A stretch of 64,000 nucleotides of DNA, taken from NCBI GenBank assembly GCA_003132665.1, contig PKYN01000006.1:1-64000 (forward strand). The letters are read 5' to 3'. Shown piece by piece: positions 9,080 through 18,011 of the stretch. The number at the start of each line of letters is the position of its first letter. Within the stretch, counting starts at the first letter, position 1. The notes beneath the pieces are model-generated. The model searched no databases. It was not told the DNA's origin and worked only from the letters and a program-made list of their open reading frames with translations. The DNA comes from Actinomycetota bacterium (GTDB lineage: Bacteria > Actinomycetota > Thermoleophilia > Gaiellales > Gaiellaceae). The position numbers were made by a program, and so were the translations under genes.

Positions 9080-11716
9080 ATGAGGTTTTCGCTAGGCGCC
9101 GCCGTAGCGATAGTAGGCATGGTCGTTTTCGTGGGCTCGGCGCCCGCTCGCACGGCTCTCCCCGATCAGAAAGCTGCACTCGCCGGCATCAAGCGAGGCG
9201 TCGCAAAAGGCTGGATTGAACGAGCCGATGCCGCTCGTTACCGCAACGCGGTGAACCGTGCGGCGAAGCTCATTCGCGGGTTACCGCAATCGCGGCGGGC
9301 CCCCATTGCGGCGAACCTGCACCAGGTGGCACGGGTGGCGTCGAAGCTGACCCGGGCCCGCGCCACCGCCGTGCTGGGGCAGCTTGAGATCAACAACGAC
9401 TACTTCGCCAAGCATGGAGCGCCCGCAAGACACACCGATATCACCGACGCCGACGGCGTCGTCTACCGCTACATGAGCGGTGTTGGCTTCGAGTTCCATC
9501 CGCTGGCCAACTTCGGAGCGCTGAACGCGAAGGTCACCGGAGGATCGATTGAGTTGGTGCAGCGCCTGGAGCAGGCCCTGGTTGAACGGGGCGTGAACGA
9601 GCCCGGCGGCGGCCTTGGCTGGGAGTACTACTTCGATTATTCGGGCGGGCGGGGGCCCTGGCTGTCGGGAATGGCGCAGGCGGTCGCGGCTCAGGCATTC
9701 GCGAACGCTGCGCGAGTAGTCGAAGCCGACTCGGCGAAGCTGATGGCGACGGCCCAGGCTGCTTTTCGCACGATTCCCGGCCGACTCACGCTGCAGCGCT
9801 CCTCGGGCCCCTGGATAAGGCTCTACGGCTTCAACAATCTCGCCGTGCTAAACGCCCAGTTGCAAGCGCTGATTTCGCTTCGGGACTATGCCAACGCAAG
9901 CGCCGACGGCGATGCGGCGACGCTCGCCACGGAGATGGAGCAAGCTGCGGCCACCGACCTGCGCCGCTTCGACACCGGCTACTGGACGTATTACTCGCTG
10001 CCGAGAACGCCGTCCACGCTCGACTACCAGAAATACGTCGTGCAGTTGCTGAGAAAACTCGGATCGTCGGATCCCCGGCTCTCCGACGCTGCGACCAGGC
10101 TCGCCGGCTACACGAAGCAACCTCCGGCCTTCAAGATCGCCAATGGCAACGCCGGAACGGTTCGATTCTGGCTTTCGAAGCCGGCCGCAGTAGAGATGAA
10201 GTCGGCGGCGGGCCGGACGAAGCGCGTGACGCTCTACGGCGGTTGGTACAACCTCGGTTGGAAGCTGCCCGGTCGAGCCGGCGCCTATTTCGTCACCGTC
10301 AAGGCGCGCGATTGGGCCGGAAACAGCTCATCTTTCACGGGCCTTCCGATCGTGCGCGTCGTTCCGGCGGCGAATTGGTCGGTGGTGAGCTCGGCCGTGT
10401 CGCAGACGAAGTCGGTCCTGGATGCGGCCGAAGCCGGTGTTGTTTCGCGAGCGGCCGTGGCGACGACGACTACGCCTTCGACCGGTCCGGCTTCCTTCAG
10501 CGTCGGCGCCGGCCTGGACAACGCTGCTCAAGCCTCTCTCACCACGAGCGCGAGTCTCAACACCGTTCGCCTGATCGTCAACTGGAGCCCCGGCGCCTTA
10601 GCACCCGACGCAGCCACGGTCGGCGACCTGAGCGCGATTCCCGCGACGAAGCGCCTGATCGTCGAGCTGGCGACGGTGTCTCCGCCTTCCGACGCCACTG
10701 GTCGCGCTCAGCTGGCAGCGTTCGCAAGCTCTCTCGTTACGCAGGTTCCGGGCATCAACGAGCTGATGCTGGGGCCGGCTCCGACGCTCAAGAGCGCGCC
10801 CGCTTATGCGGCTGCGCTGGCCGCGCTTCGCGACGCCGCGAAGGCCAAGGCGCCGGCGCTCGTAGTTGCCGGAGAGCTGGACGGCGCTGTATCTCCGAAT
10901 ACGACCCTCATGACATTGGCGGAAGCTATCGATTTACTGGGTCGCACGCAGCCGAGCATGGACGAGCTGGCGTTCAAGCCCGCGCCGGAAGCCGCCAGAA
11001 ACGTTTGGACGATCAAGAACTATCCGCAGCTCGTGGCGGCGCTCGACAAGGCGTTTTCCGACTCGGCCCAAAAAGGCGCGACGCTGCCGATACTCGTGGA
11101 CGGGATCGCCGCAGCAACGACCATACCGGCCGAGAAGGCGAGTGTGTACCCGACGCCGCCGGGCCCCGTGCCGGGTGTCAGCGAGAGTGTTCAGAGGAAT
11201 GCGTACAAGCAGGTTCTGCAAGGCACCGTCTGCATGCCGAACGTCTCGGGAGTGCTGTTCAACCGGCTCGTGGACAAAGCCGGCAGCGGTGCGGTGCCCG
11301 GCGACCAATCCGGGCTCTATTACGCCGACGGAACCGCCAAGACAAGCGTGAGCGACGTCGCCAAGTCTGCCGCTCTGGCCGAGCGGGGTACGCTCGACGT
11401 CTGCCCGGGCCTTCAGGCGAGTGTGGCCACCAAGACCCTCGTCTTCCCGCTCAGTTTCTCGAGTCAATCCCCGCCCTGGGTACTGCTTGCGTGCACGCGC
11501 GACTGCGCCTACCTGATCACCCTGGAGCGCGCCGACGGTAAGCCCGTCAGAGCCACGCGTGGGATCTTGCAAGCCGACGTGACCAGCAAGCTGACCCTGT
11601 CTGCAGGTGCGCCTCTCAGTGCCGGTAGCGGATATCGCCTGCGCGTACGGTTGGTCGCCAGCACCAGCCCCGGCCCGATCCGGCAGTACGTGAGCCCGCC
11701 GCTTTCGCTCACGTAG
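9080..11716 (+). CDS. Secreted protein: glucuronyl C5-epimerase-like domain + Ig-like domain + TIM-barrel-like region
   Basis: An 878-residue protein. Signal peptide 1-25. Residues ~130-345 match the C-terminal D-glucuronyl C5-epimerase family: GWEYYFDY near 179, PWLSGMAQAVAAQAF, FNNLAVLNAQLQALISLRDYA, and FDTGYWTYYSL near 295 followed by DYQKYVVQLLRKL. Residues ~350-440 look like an FlgD/Ig-type sandwich ending VTVKARDWAGNSSS. Residues ~490-750 resemble a clan-A glycosidase-like barrel (NTVRLIVNWSPG; INELMLGPAP near 558), but a clear nucleophile Glu was not found. The last ~80 residues form another beta domain. ATG 9080 is chosen because the hydrophobic signal starts there. Activity on uronic-acid polysaccharide is inferred from the family. 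Confidence 0.78.
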   Translation: MRFSLGAAVAIVGMVVFVGSAPARTALPDQKAALAGIKRGVAKGWIERADAARYRNAVNRAAKLIRGLPQSRRAPIAANLHQVARVASKLTRARATAVLGQLEINNDYFAKHGAPARHTDITDADGVVYRYMSGVGFEFHPLANFGALNAKVTGGSIELVQRLEQALVERGVNEPGGGLGWEYYFDYSGGRGPWLSGMAQAVAAQAFANAARVVEADSAKLMATAQAAFRTIPGRLTLQRSSGPWIRLYGFNNLAVLNAQLQALISLRDYANASADGDAATLATEMEQAAATDLRRFDTGYWTYYSLPRTPSTLDYQKYVVQLLRKLGSSDPRLSDAATRLAGYTKQPPAFKIANGNAGTVRFWLSKPAAVEMKSAAGRTKRVTLYGGWYNLGWKLPGRAGAYFVTVKARDWAGNSSSFTGLPIVRVVPAANWSVVSSAVSQTKSVLDAAEAGVVSRAAVATTTTPSTGPASFSVGAGLDNAAQASLTTSASLNTVRLIVNWSPGALAPDAATVGDLSAIPATKRLIVELATVSPPSDATGRAQLAAFASSLVTQVPGINELMLGPAPTLKSAPAYAAALAALRDAAKAKAPALVVAGELDGAVSPNTTLMTLAEAIDLLGRTQPSMDELAFKPAPEAARNVWTIKNYPQLVAALDKAFSDSAQKGATLPILVDGIAAATTIPAEKASVYPTPPGPVPGVSESVQRNAYKQVLQGTVCMPNVSGVLFNRLVDKAGSGAVPGDQSGLYYADGTAKTSVSDVAKSAALAERGTLDVCPGLQASVATKTLVFPLSFSSQSPPWVLLACTRDCAYLITLERADGKPVRATRGILQADVTSKLTLSAGAPLSAGSGYRLRVRLVASTSPGPIRQYVSPPLSLT

Positions 11717-11749
11717 ACGGAAAGATCGCGGCAACTCCGAAGCTGGTTC

Positions 11750-12256
11750 TCAAGAAGGCGGAGCCAGGCGAGTTTCCACGCGCGCATCCTTGGAATCGCG
11801 CCCGAGCAGAGGGCCCGGCACGCGATCGAGCTCGCTGGCGCCCGGAATACGATCGAACCCCGGGAATCCCTCGCCCAGGCTTCCCTCCAGCAACCAGTAC
11901 TCGATCGCCCGCTGTCCCTTCGCCCCAACCAGCACCAGCGCCAGCGAATACGCCTCATTGGGAGTCTCCGGCCCGATTTCTTGCGAGAAGCGCCCGCCAC
12001 TCGCATGCAGCTCGGGCTCGACCGGGAAGAGCAGGTCGCGTATCTCGAAGGCGAGCCAGACGTGGTGCCCGTGCGGGACTGGCGAGAACTCGCCCTCGAT
12101 GCGAAGGCGGCGCGCCGGATCGAGACCCTTCTCGGAAAGGAGGATGCGGCCGCTGACATCGACGTGGCTGTCGAGAAAGAGCATCCAGATTGCGGAGGCG
12201 AGGAAGAACGCCGCAACAGAGGCGACGATCAGGAGCGCGCTGGCTGTCTGACTCAT
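11750..12256 (-). CDS. Hypothetical single-pass membrane protein
   Basis: A 168-residue protein. One transmembrane helix near the N-terminus (ALLIVASVAAFFLASAIWMLFL) is followed by an extracytoplasmic beta-rich domain (~residues 30-155). No family is recognised. The start at 12256 has a strong GGAGGAGGTC site, much better than any upstream in-frame Met. It is transcribed against the preceding C5-epimerase-like gene. Confidence 0.65.
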   Translation of the reverse strand: MSQTASALLIVASVAAFFLASAIWMLFLDSHVDVSGRILLSEKGLDPARRLRIEGEFSPVPHGHHVWLAFEIRDLLFPVEPELHASGGRFSQEIGPETPNEAYSLALVLVGAKGQRAIEYWLLEGSLGEGFPGFDRIPGASELDRVPGPLLGRDSKDARVETRLAPPS

Positions 12257-12509
12257 TCGCGGACCTCCTCCGGTCTCGACTCGATAGTCCAGGGAGTTTC
12301 TACCCGTGACCGGATACCGGCAACCCCGGCCGTGCCGATCCGGCGCCTTCTCGCGTACGGCCTGAAAGCGTGTTCCCGGGAGGGCGAGACACGTATCTAC
12401 TGAATGTGCGCCTAGCTGTGGGTATCGAACACAACGCAACGTAATTAGTGATCTAGCGGCGCGTGAGTGGGGTCGAAGCTGTGAATAGCCCGGTAAAGAG
12501 GGTGCGAGC

Positions 12510-12779
12510 GTGAAGGGGCAGGGCCACTACGCGCTGTCCCGCGCGGGCAAAGTCTCCTACAAGGCTCGCAGCGGCAAGACGGTCTCATGCAGCAGCTCGG
12601 CCAACACTCCTACGACCGAGACGTTCAGCATGAGGGTCCAGAAGAGCGGCTGGGTCAAGGGTAAGTGGCGGGTGACCAAGTGGGCGGGAACGCTCAAGGT
12701 CGCCAGCGCCAAGAAGAGTGCGTCGAAATGTGGAGCCGGCTCGTATACGGCTTCTCTGATCGGAACGCTCAAGAAGTAG
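12510..12779 (+). CDS. Small hypothetical protein, possibly a truncated secreted protein
   Basis: An 89-residue product starting at GTG 12510 with a weak AGAGGG site; an in-frame TAG at 12486-12488 prevents extension. Composition is Ser/Lys/Gly-rich with two Cys (residues ~29 and ~74). The pattern SGKTVSCSSS ... FSMRVQKSGWVKGKWRVTKWAGTLKVASAKKSAS reads like the C-terminal beta domain of small exported proteins, but no signal peptide is present. It may be a 5'-truncated remnant. A strong terminator follows at 12802, so the region is probably still transcribed. Confidence 0.5.
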   Translation: MKGQGHYALSRAGKVSYKARSGKTVSCSSSANTPTTETFSMRVQKSGWVKGKWRVTKWAGTLKVASAKKSASKCGAGSYTASLIGTLKK

Positions 12780-12801
12780 CGACGCGAAGAGTCGCGCCAA
12801 A

Positions 12802-12832
12802 GAGAGCGGGGCGGTCTGGCCGCCCCGCTCTC
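12802..12832. terminator. Hairpin terminator between converging genes
   Basis: A perfect 13-bp stem (GAGAGCGGGGCGG with its complement) and 5-base loop lie between the converging genes ending at 12779 and 12889. There is no T-tract, so it may work in both directions or need a factor. Confidence 0.75.
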
Positions 12833-12888
12833 TCGCGTTGATGCGTAAGGCGCCGCTTGCTACAGCCGGCGTGAATCGAGCCGCGGGG

Positions 12889-13515
12889 CTAGTCGCCCCA
12901 GAGCCCTTTCCCCACCGGGAGTACGCGCTTCGACCCCATCCCGTTGACCACTCCTGCCGCCGAGGCGTACCAAGCGACCGCAGCGGTGACGATGCCCGCC
13001 CAGCCGCCGGCGTGGAGCCAGAAGTCTGTGCGGCCGTGAGCGACGAGGAGAAAGCCGACCGCCAGCAAAATCTCGGTGACCTCGAGCGTCAGGAACACGG
13101 CCAACGTCGCCAGGCTCACCCGGGACGCCCAGAGCACCATGTAGGTGTTGAAGATCGCGAACGCGATCAGGAACCAAGCCAGCGCGCTGTTTACCTGGGC
13201 CTTGTTCTGGAAGGCTGAGTAGAACGTGGTCTGGGTGTTGATTATCAAGACGAAGATCCCGAGCGAGAGCCAGAAGCCCCCGTAGCTCGAGAAGGCTGTC
13301 GCGCCAAAGACGTTGCGATTCCGGAACTCCCACATTCCGGCCAAAAGCTGGATCACGCCCCCATAGGAGATCGCCAGCCCAATCCAGATCCCGTCGGGGA
13401 TAAAGGTCGCGTTGTGTCCGCTCAGCATGAAGGTAGTGAGCGCGAACGCCGCCAGACCTAGCGGCGCGGGGTCGGCGACCCGCGAGAATCCTCGCTCTTC
13501 TGTCGCCTCGGCCAT
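12889..13515 (-). CDS. GPR1/FUN34/YaaH (SatP-like) acetate/succinate transporter
   Basis: A 208-residue protein with six hydrophobic segments. The family signature is at the N-terminus (DPAPLGLAAFALTTFMLS, usually N-P-A-P-L-G-L). FGATAFSSYGGFWLS matches the second conserved block. By family these are acetate/succinate-proton symporters or channels. ATG 13515 has an AAGGAGGA site 6 bases upstream, so the 17 extra upstream residues are rejected. The first Asn of the signature is Asp here. Confidence 0.88.
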   Translation of the reverse strand: MAEATEERGFSRVADPAPLGLAAFALTTFMLSGHNATFIPDGIWIGLAISYGGVIQLLAGMWEFRNRNVFGATAFSSYGGFWLSLGIFVLIINTQTTFYSAFQNKAQVNSALAWFLIAFAIFNTYMVLWASRVSLATLAVFLTLEVTEILLAVGFLLVAHGRTDFWLHAGGWAGIVTAAVAWYASAAGVVNGMGSKRVLPVGKGLWGD

Positions 13516-13636
13516 AGATTCCTCCTTGTCGTGGATCGCGGCACAACGACTGCACCGCCTGCGCAATCGTAAGCGGGCGATCGGCTGGTCAAGTTTCGCC
13601 AGAACCGCGCCCGCGGCGCCCGGAAGGCGCGAGCGC

Positions 13637-14413
13637 TCAGAGGATCTTGGAAAGGAAAGCCTTGGTGCGCTCGTGCGTGGGCGACTCGAAGAAGTGCTCG
13701 GGCGAGCCCTCCTCGATGATCACTCCCTCGTCCATCATCACCACGCGGTCAGCGGCGCGCTTGGCAAAGCCCATCTCGTGCGTGACGACGATCATCGTCG
13801 TGCCCTCGTGCGCCAGCTCCTCCATCACGTCCAGCACCTCGCCGGTGACCTCGGGATCGAGCGCGCTGGTGGGCTCGTCGAACAGCATCAGCGCCGGCTT
13901 CATCGCCAGCGCCCGGGCGATCGCCACCCGCTGCTGCTGCCCGCCCGAGAGCTTGCCCGGGTAGGTGTCCTTCTTGTCCGCCAAGCCGACGCGCGCGAGT
14001 AACTTCTCGGCGTCGCTGACGGCCTCTTGCTTGGAGACGCCGCGGACCTGAATCGGCGCCTCGGTTACGTTCTCGAGCGCCGTCTTGTGCGGAAAAAGGT
14101 TGAAGCGCTGGAAGACGAAGCCGATCTCGGTGCGCTGGCGGGAGATGTTCCGTTCGGAGTCCTCGACCAGCCTGCCGTTCTTCATCCGGTAGCCGATCGG
14201 ATGCCCGTTGACCTCGATCGAGCCGCCGTCGATCTTCTCGAGATGGTTGATGCAGCGCAGGAAGGTCGTCTTGCCAGAGCCGGACGTACCGATGATGCAA
14301 ACGGTTTCCCGCGGCCTGACGTCGAGTGACACCCCCTTGAGAATGTGCAATCGGCCGAAGTGCTTGTGCACCTCGGTCGCCCGCAACACGAGACCCTCCG
14401 GACTGGACGTCAT
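13637..14413 (-). CDS. Polar amino-acid ABC transporter, ATP-binding protein (GlnQ-like)
   Basis: A 258-residue nucleotide-binding protein with Walker [11 protein letters not shown]-loop FQRFNLF, signature LSGGQQQR and Walker [16 protein letters not shown], followed by a switch histidine (VVTHEMGFA). The lengths and motifs are those of the His/Gln/Glu type. Its ATG overlaps the permease stop as ATGA (14410-14413), indicating translational coupling. It energises the permease encoded just upstream for uptake of the amino acid bound by the lipoprotein at 15230-16066. Confidence 0.93.
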   Translation of the reverse strand: MTSSPEGLVLRATEVHKHFGRLHILKGVSLDVRPRETVCIIGTSGSGKTTFLRCINHLEKIDGGSIEVNGHPIGYRMKNGRLVEDSERNISRQRTEIGFVFQRFNLFPHKTALENVTEAPIQVRGVSKQEAVSDAEKLLARVGLADKKDTYPGKLSGGQQQRVAIARALAMKPALMLFDEPTSALDPEVTGEVLDVMEELAHEGTTMIVVTHEMGFAKRAADRVVMMDEGVIIEEGSPEHFFESPTHERTKAFLSKIL

Positions 14414-15159
14414 GATCGTCCTCGCCAACGTCCGCCGGCGCCGAATGGCCAGTCTCCGAGACGAGAGACTCCGCCACCCTCGGTCCAAACCGCAACAGCG
14501 CGCTCACGCAGCGACAGCTCGTCGCCATGCTCACTGACGGCAAGCCTGCGTTCGATCGAAGCCTGGACGATGCTCCAGATCGAGGTGAGAACGAGATACC
14601 AGAAAGCGACCGCGATAAAGGGCGCGACGTTCCCCGAGCTAGAGAAGACCTGTTCGGCGTCGCTGAAGAGCTCGTAGACGCCGATGATGTAAACGAGTGA
14701 GCTCGTCTTCATCATGTTGTTGAACTCGTTGCCGAGCGGCGGCACGATCACGCGTGCGGCCTGCGGCAGGACGATCCTCCGCATGATCGCGCCGTAGCGC
14801 ATCCCGAGCGACTTCCCGGCCTCCATCTGTCCCTTGTCGATGGAGTCGATCCCGGCTCGGATGATCTCGCGCATGTAGGCGCCCTCGTTGACGCCTAGGG
14901 CGAGGATGCCCGCGAACACTTCCTGCTTGAGAGTGAAGGCTCCGAAGCCGACTGTGCGCCCCGGGATGATGAGCCAGATGAACATGATCTGGACGAGTAC
15001 CGGCGTACCACGAAACACGAGCACGTAGGCGCCCGAGAGGAACCGCAGCGGCCTGAAGTTCGACATCCGCATGAGAGCCGCGATCAGGCCGAGGATGATG
15101 CCCAGCACCTGGGCGACGATCGAGATGTAGACCGTCGCCCAGAGTGCATGAACGAACAC
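14410..15159 (-). CDS. Polar amino-acid ABC transporter permease (HisM/GlnP-like)
   Basis: At least 249 residues with five hydrophobic segments and the EAA loop ([22 protein letters not shown]). GTG 15159 is the first standard start, but it has no ribosome site and leaves little before the first membrane segment. In frame upstream, an AGGAG at 15231-15227 sits before CTG 15222 and ATT 15219, which would add 20-21 residues reading LLITLGLVNWHLVWTR. The real start may be one of these rare codons, directly after the lipoprotein stop (15230). The C-terminus is unusually long and Gly/Arg-rich ([22 protein letters not shown]), perhaps only a consequence of overlap with the ATPase gene. Confidence 0.88.
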   Translation of the reverse strand: MFVHALWATVYISIVAQVLGIILGLIAALMRMSNFRPLRFLSGAYVLVFRGTPVLVQIMFIWLIIPGRTVGFGAFTLKQEVFAGILALGVNEGAYMREIIRAGIDSIDKGQMEAGKSLGMRYGAIMRRIVLPQAARVIVPPLGNEFNNMMKTSSLVYIIGVYELFSDAEQVFSSSGNVAPFIAVAFWYLVLTSIWSIVQASIERRLAVSEHGDELSLRERAVAVWTEGGGVSRLGDWPFGAGGRWRGRS

Positions 15160-15229
15160 GCTGTCCGGATCGGCGATGCGCGTCCAGACGAGGTGCCAGT
15201 TGACCAGGCCGAGAGTAATCAGCAGGCTC

Positions 15230-16066
15230 CTATTTCTTCGCTAGCTTCGCGTTCTCGGCGTCGAGCATGGCCTTCTGGGTCGTGGCGGCCTGAACCGCGA
15301 CGACCTTTCCGCTCAGGGAGGCCAGATCGGTGATTCCAGCCGGGTTGCCCTTCTTGACCATGATCAGCGTTCCGACGGAGACGTAGTCGGAGAAGTCGAC
15401 CTCCTTGGCACGCCCCGGCGTATCCGAGAGGGCGCTGATGATCGCGTCGCACTTCTTCGCCTGGAGCGCGGGGATGAGCACGTCGAAGCCGGTCGTTTGA
15501 AACTCGGCCTTCTTCCCCCAAAGCTTGACGAGGGCGTTGGCGATGTCGATGTCGGCGCCGACGGTCTTGCCGTTCTCTATTGACTCCATGGGCGGATAGG
15601 TGGTGTCGCTGCAGAACTTGATCGTGCCGCCGCTGATGTTGGGAGCAGTCAGCGACGCCGGAGCAGCCGGGGGATTCGCGAGAGCGAATTGGCTGAGGCC
15701 CCAACGGCCGAGGATCTTCTGCATCTCGCCGGTCGCGTAGAGCTTCGCTATCGCCTGTTTGAAGCTGTTGCCGAGCGGATCGCCCTTGCGGGTGGCGATG
15801 CCTTCGGGCGTGGTTGCGAGCTGCTTTCCGGCGATCTCGTACTTGCCGGGGTTCTTCTTCATGTAGTAGAGGACAGGGGTGGCGTCGGCTGCATAAGCGT
15901 CGACCTTGCCGGTCTGCAGGGCGATGGCGGCGTTCGTGTCGGCCGGGAAGACTTTGATCGTGATCTGCTTACTCTTCGAGCTGCTGCCGCAGCCGGTCGT
16001 GGCCCCGACGATCAGCACGGTGACGAGCATCGCCCCCAACAGGGCGAAAAGCGTGCGTGTGCGCAT
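15230..16066 (-). CDS. Amino-acid-binding lipoprotein with circularly permuted family 3 fold
   Basis: A 278-residue protein. Lipoprotein signal 1-26 (lipobox ATTGC26). Residues 33-128 read as the C-terminal half of a family 3 solute-binding protein: AALQTGKVDAYAADATPVLYYM, then GIATRKGDPLGNSFKQAIAKL and GEMQKILGRWGL, normally the end of the protein. Residues 129-146 are an Ala/Pro-rich linker. Residues 147-278 read as the N-terminal half: TIKFCSDTTYPPME, VGADIDIANAL, FDVLIPALQAKKCDAII, DTPGRAKEVDFSDY, SLSGKVVAVQAATTQ, then stop. Both halves are complete and the frame is unbroken. AAGGA lies upstream of ATG 16066. It presumably binds a polar amino acid for the permease and ATPase downstream. 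Confidence 0.9.
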   Translation of the reverse strand: MRTRTLFALLGAMLVTVLIVGATTGCGSSSKSKQITIKVFPADTNAAIALQTGKVDAYAADATPVLYYMKKNPGKYEIAGKQLATTPEGIATRKGDPLGNSFKQAIAKLYATGEMQKILGRWGLSQFALANPPAAPASLTAPNISGGTIKFCSDTTYPPMESIENGKTVGADIDIANALVKLWGKKAEFQTTGFDVLIPALQAKKCDAIISALSDTPGRAKEVDFSDYVSVGTLIMVKKGNPAGITDLASLSGKVVAVQAATTQKAMLDAENAKLAKK

Positions 16067-16335
16067 GATTACTCGGATTCCTTTCTCGAGGACGTCGCTT
16101 GATGACGATCCGGCCGCAGGGGCGGTAGAGCGCTGTCTGCGCCTGCAGTTCTTGCGATTGGCCACGACGCCCGGAGTCTCAACGAGGGGCATTCTCCTAC
16201 GTGGACGGGAGGGAAAGCAAACAGCAACCCGTTTTGCGGGCGAAAACGCTTTCCCGCGGCCGGCTGATCGGAGTCGCGCCAACGCTGCCGGCTCTCGTCG
16301 GCCCGCGAGCAACATGCCAGCCACTACGCCGTTTG

Positions 16336-16860
16336 TCAGGCCGCGTGCCGGATGCCGGCCAGCACGGGCGACTCGTGCAGCGTGCCGCGGCCGCAGGCGT
16401 TCGTGCTCACGCGGACAGTCAGTCGGCCGCTTGCGCCCGGCGGTCGCAGTCGTAGCGCCTTCCCGACCGGGCAGGAGCTCTCGCTACCGACCGGGACGTC
16501 GCTGTAGGAGATGAGGACGCTGGCGCGACCGAGGTGCTTCAGTAGTACGCGCTTCGGAGTCGAGTTCAAGACCGCCAGCCCACCGTGTACGGCGCGGGTC
16601 GGAAGCAGCCGGTGCGCACCCATGATTCGCAGCCCCGGATAACCCTTGAGCGAGCAGGCGTCGCCCGAGTTCTCGAGCGTGACGCTGAAGAGAATCGTTC
16701 CGGCGGCTCCTTGTGAGTCGAGCAGCTTCCCCTTCAGCTGGGAGGCGGTGCAGGTGGGCGCGGCGGCCCGTGAGCTCGTTGCTGTCTGCGCCACGAGCAC
16801 GGCGATGACGATCGCGACCAGGCCGGCGCCGAGCAACGAGAGGAGTGTGGGTGATCGCAT
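16336..16860 (-). CDS. Secreted DUF4232-family protein
   Basis: A 174-residue protein with an N-terminal signal/anchor (LLSLLGAGLVAIVIAVLVAQTATS). One DUF4232 domain follows, shown by ENSGDACSLKGYPGLRIMG and a late paired Cys (SSCPVGKALRLRPPG ... STNACGRG). The function of the family is unknown; members are common exported or lipoproteins of actinobacteria. AGGAG lies upstream of ATG 16860. The 270 bases between this gene and the permuted lipoprotein hold no other gene and probably the promoter of the amino-acid operon. Confidence 0.8.
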   Translation of the reverse strand: MRSPTLLSLLGAGLVAIVIAVLVAQTATSSRAAAPTCTASQLKGKLLDSQGAAGTILFSVTLENSGDACSLKGYPGLRIMGAHRLLPTRAVHGGLAVLNSTPKRVLLKHLGRASVLISYSDVPVGSESSCPVGKALRLRPPGASGRLTVRVSTNACGRGTLHESPVLAGIRHAA

Positions 16861-17044
16861 CGCTAACTCCTATTCCATTCTCGGGGCCGCGCAAAACCGC
16901 TCAGCGTCGGGGCGATTTGCCTTCTGCAGCGCGGGTTGTGACGCGGGCTGGAGGCCCGATCACTCGATATGAAGCTCAGGAGGCCGCTCGCGTCTGCCGA
17001 TGAAGGAGAGAGAACCCCACCGTCCGGCGAGAGCGAGGAATGCC

Positions 17045-17401
17045 GTGAACCTCGATTCAAAGTCGATTATCGAAAACACCGTCGCCCACGATGTCGAGGC
17101 CGAGCGGGAGCTGCTCATAGTGCTGCGTGAGCTGGTCGCACTCGCCGTAGAGCGCCCGGGCGGCGTGGCGATCGACGAGCTGGCGCGCCGGTTGGGGAAG
17201 GATCAAGACAGGCGCAGCGTGCGAGAGTTGCTCGAGCGCGGCCGCCTGGCGCAGGAGGACGAGATCGGAACCGTCGAGCGCTTTGCGGTGGTCGAGCGCG
17301 TCTACGACGACCCCTTCGCCTACTGGCGAGCCCGCTACGTCCCGACCTCCTTCGGGTGCATTTATCTGCAAGGCCTCGGCGCCGATCAAAAAGCCGACTA
17401 G
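17045..17401 (+). CDS. Hypothetical small protein
   Basis: A 118-residue protein from GTG 17045 (GAGGA 7 bases upstream); ATG 17000 in the same frame would add 15 basic residues. The centre (LRELVALAVERPGGVAIDELARRLGKD) is compatible with a winged-helix-like segment, and the C-terminus is aromatic (FAYWRARYVPTSFGCIYLQG). No family is recognised. Its stop overlaps the stop of the converging STAS gene within a CTAG tetranucleotide. Confidence 0.6.
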   Translation: MNLDSKSIIENTVAHDVEAERELLIVLRELVALAVERPGGVAIDELARRLGKDQDRRSVRELLERGRLAQEDEIGTVERFAVVERVYDDPFAYWRARYVPTSFGCIYLQGLGADQKAD

Positions 17402-17769
17402 AGGCTGGAAGCCCGCAGGCGCGCCAGGACCTCGGCCGTTGTCGAGGCCATCGGAATGACCCGGTCGAGGCTGGTGATCTCGAAGGCCCGCACCACATCG
17501 GCGTTCGAGGCGACCACACCGAGCGCACCGCTCGATTCGCGTAGGCGCCTGGAGGCTCGAGCCAGTGCTCCCAGCGCGATCGAATCGATCAAGTCAACCT
17601 CGCCTAGATCGACCACGACCATCTCGCCGGTCTCGGAGATGGCCTCGTCGAGAGCGTCCTGAAGCCCACCCACCGAGTGCAGGTCGAGCTCGCCGCTGAC
17701 CGAAATCAGCAACTCTCTCTCGGCCAGGCGATCAATTCGAACGACCGGTCCCATGATTGACACATCCAT
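17398..17769 (-). CDS. STAS-domain anti-sigma factor antagonist
   Basis: A 123-residue single STAS domain. The phosphorylatable serine is present in the conserved loop (VVVDLGEVDLIDS63IALGAL), and LLISVSGELDLHSV forms the first strand pair. By family it binds an anti-sigma kinase (SpoIIAB/RsbW type) when unphosphorylated. No partner kinase or phosphatase is in the window. The family's usual DS-TG is DSIAL here. The start is ATG 17769; ATG six codons later is possible. Confidence 0.85.
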   Translation of the reverse strand: MDVSIMGPVVRIDRLAERELLISVSGELDLHSVGGLQDALDEAISETGEMVVVDLGEVDLIDSIALGALARASRRLRESSGALGVVASNADVVRAFEITSLDRVIPMASTTAEVLARLRASSL

Positions 17770-18011
17770 CCGGTACCCATCTCGGGCGATTTTCTATCCC
17801 GCCGATTCTCGACGGGCGCCGGCGCGAAGAGCTCGTTCCAAATGAAGCACTCCACCGCCCGGCCGCGCTCGGCGGCGCGATCCGTCGTCCTCAGTCGCAT
17901 CCGTAGCCGCCGGCTACGAACTCGGGCACTGCGTCCTAGCCTCGCATCCACCGATCGCATCCCAGTCGGCGGGTCGTCAATTGAAACGAGCTCTGAGTAT
18001 TCTTCTCGTCC

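Noticed and set aside
17770-18011. T-box riboswitch before thrS
   Set aside because: No TGGNACC-type motif or long antiterminator pairing was found.
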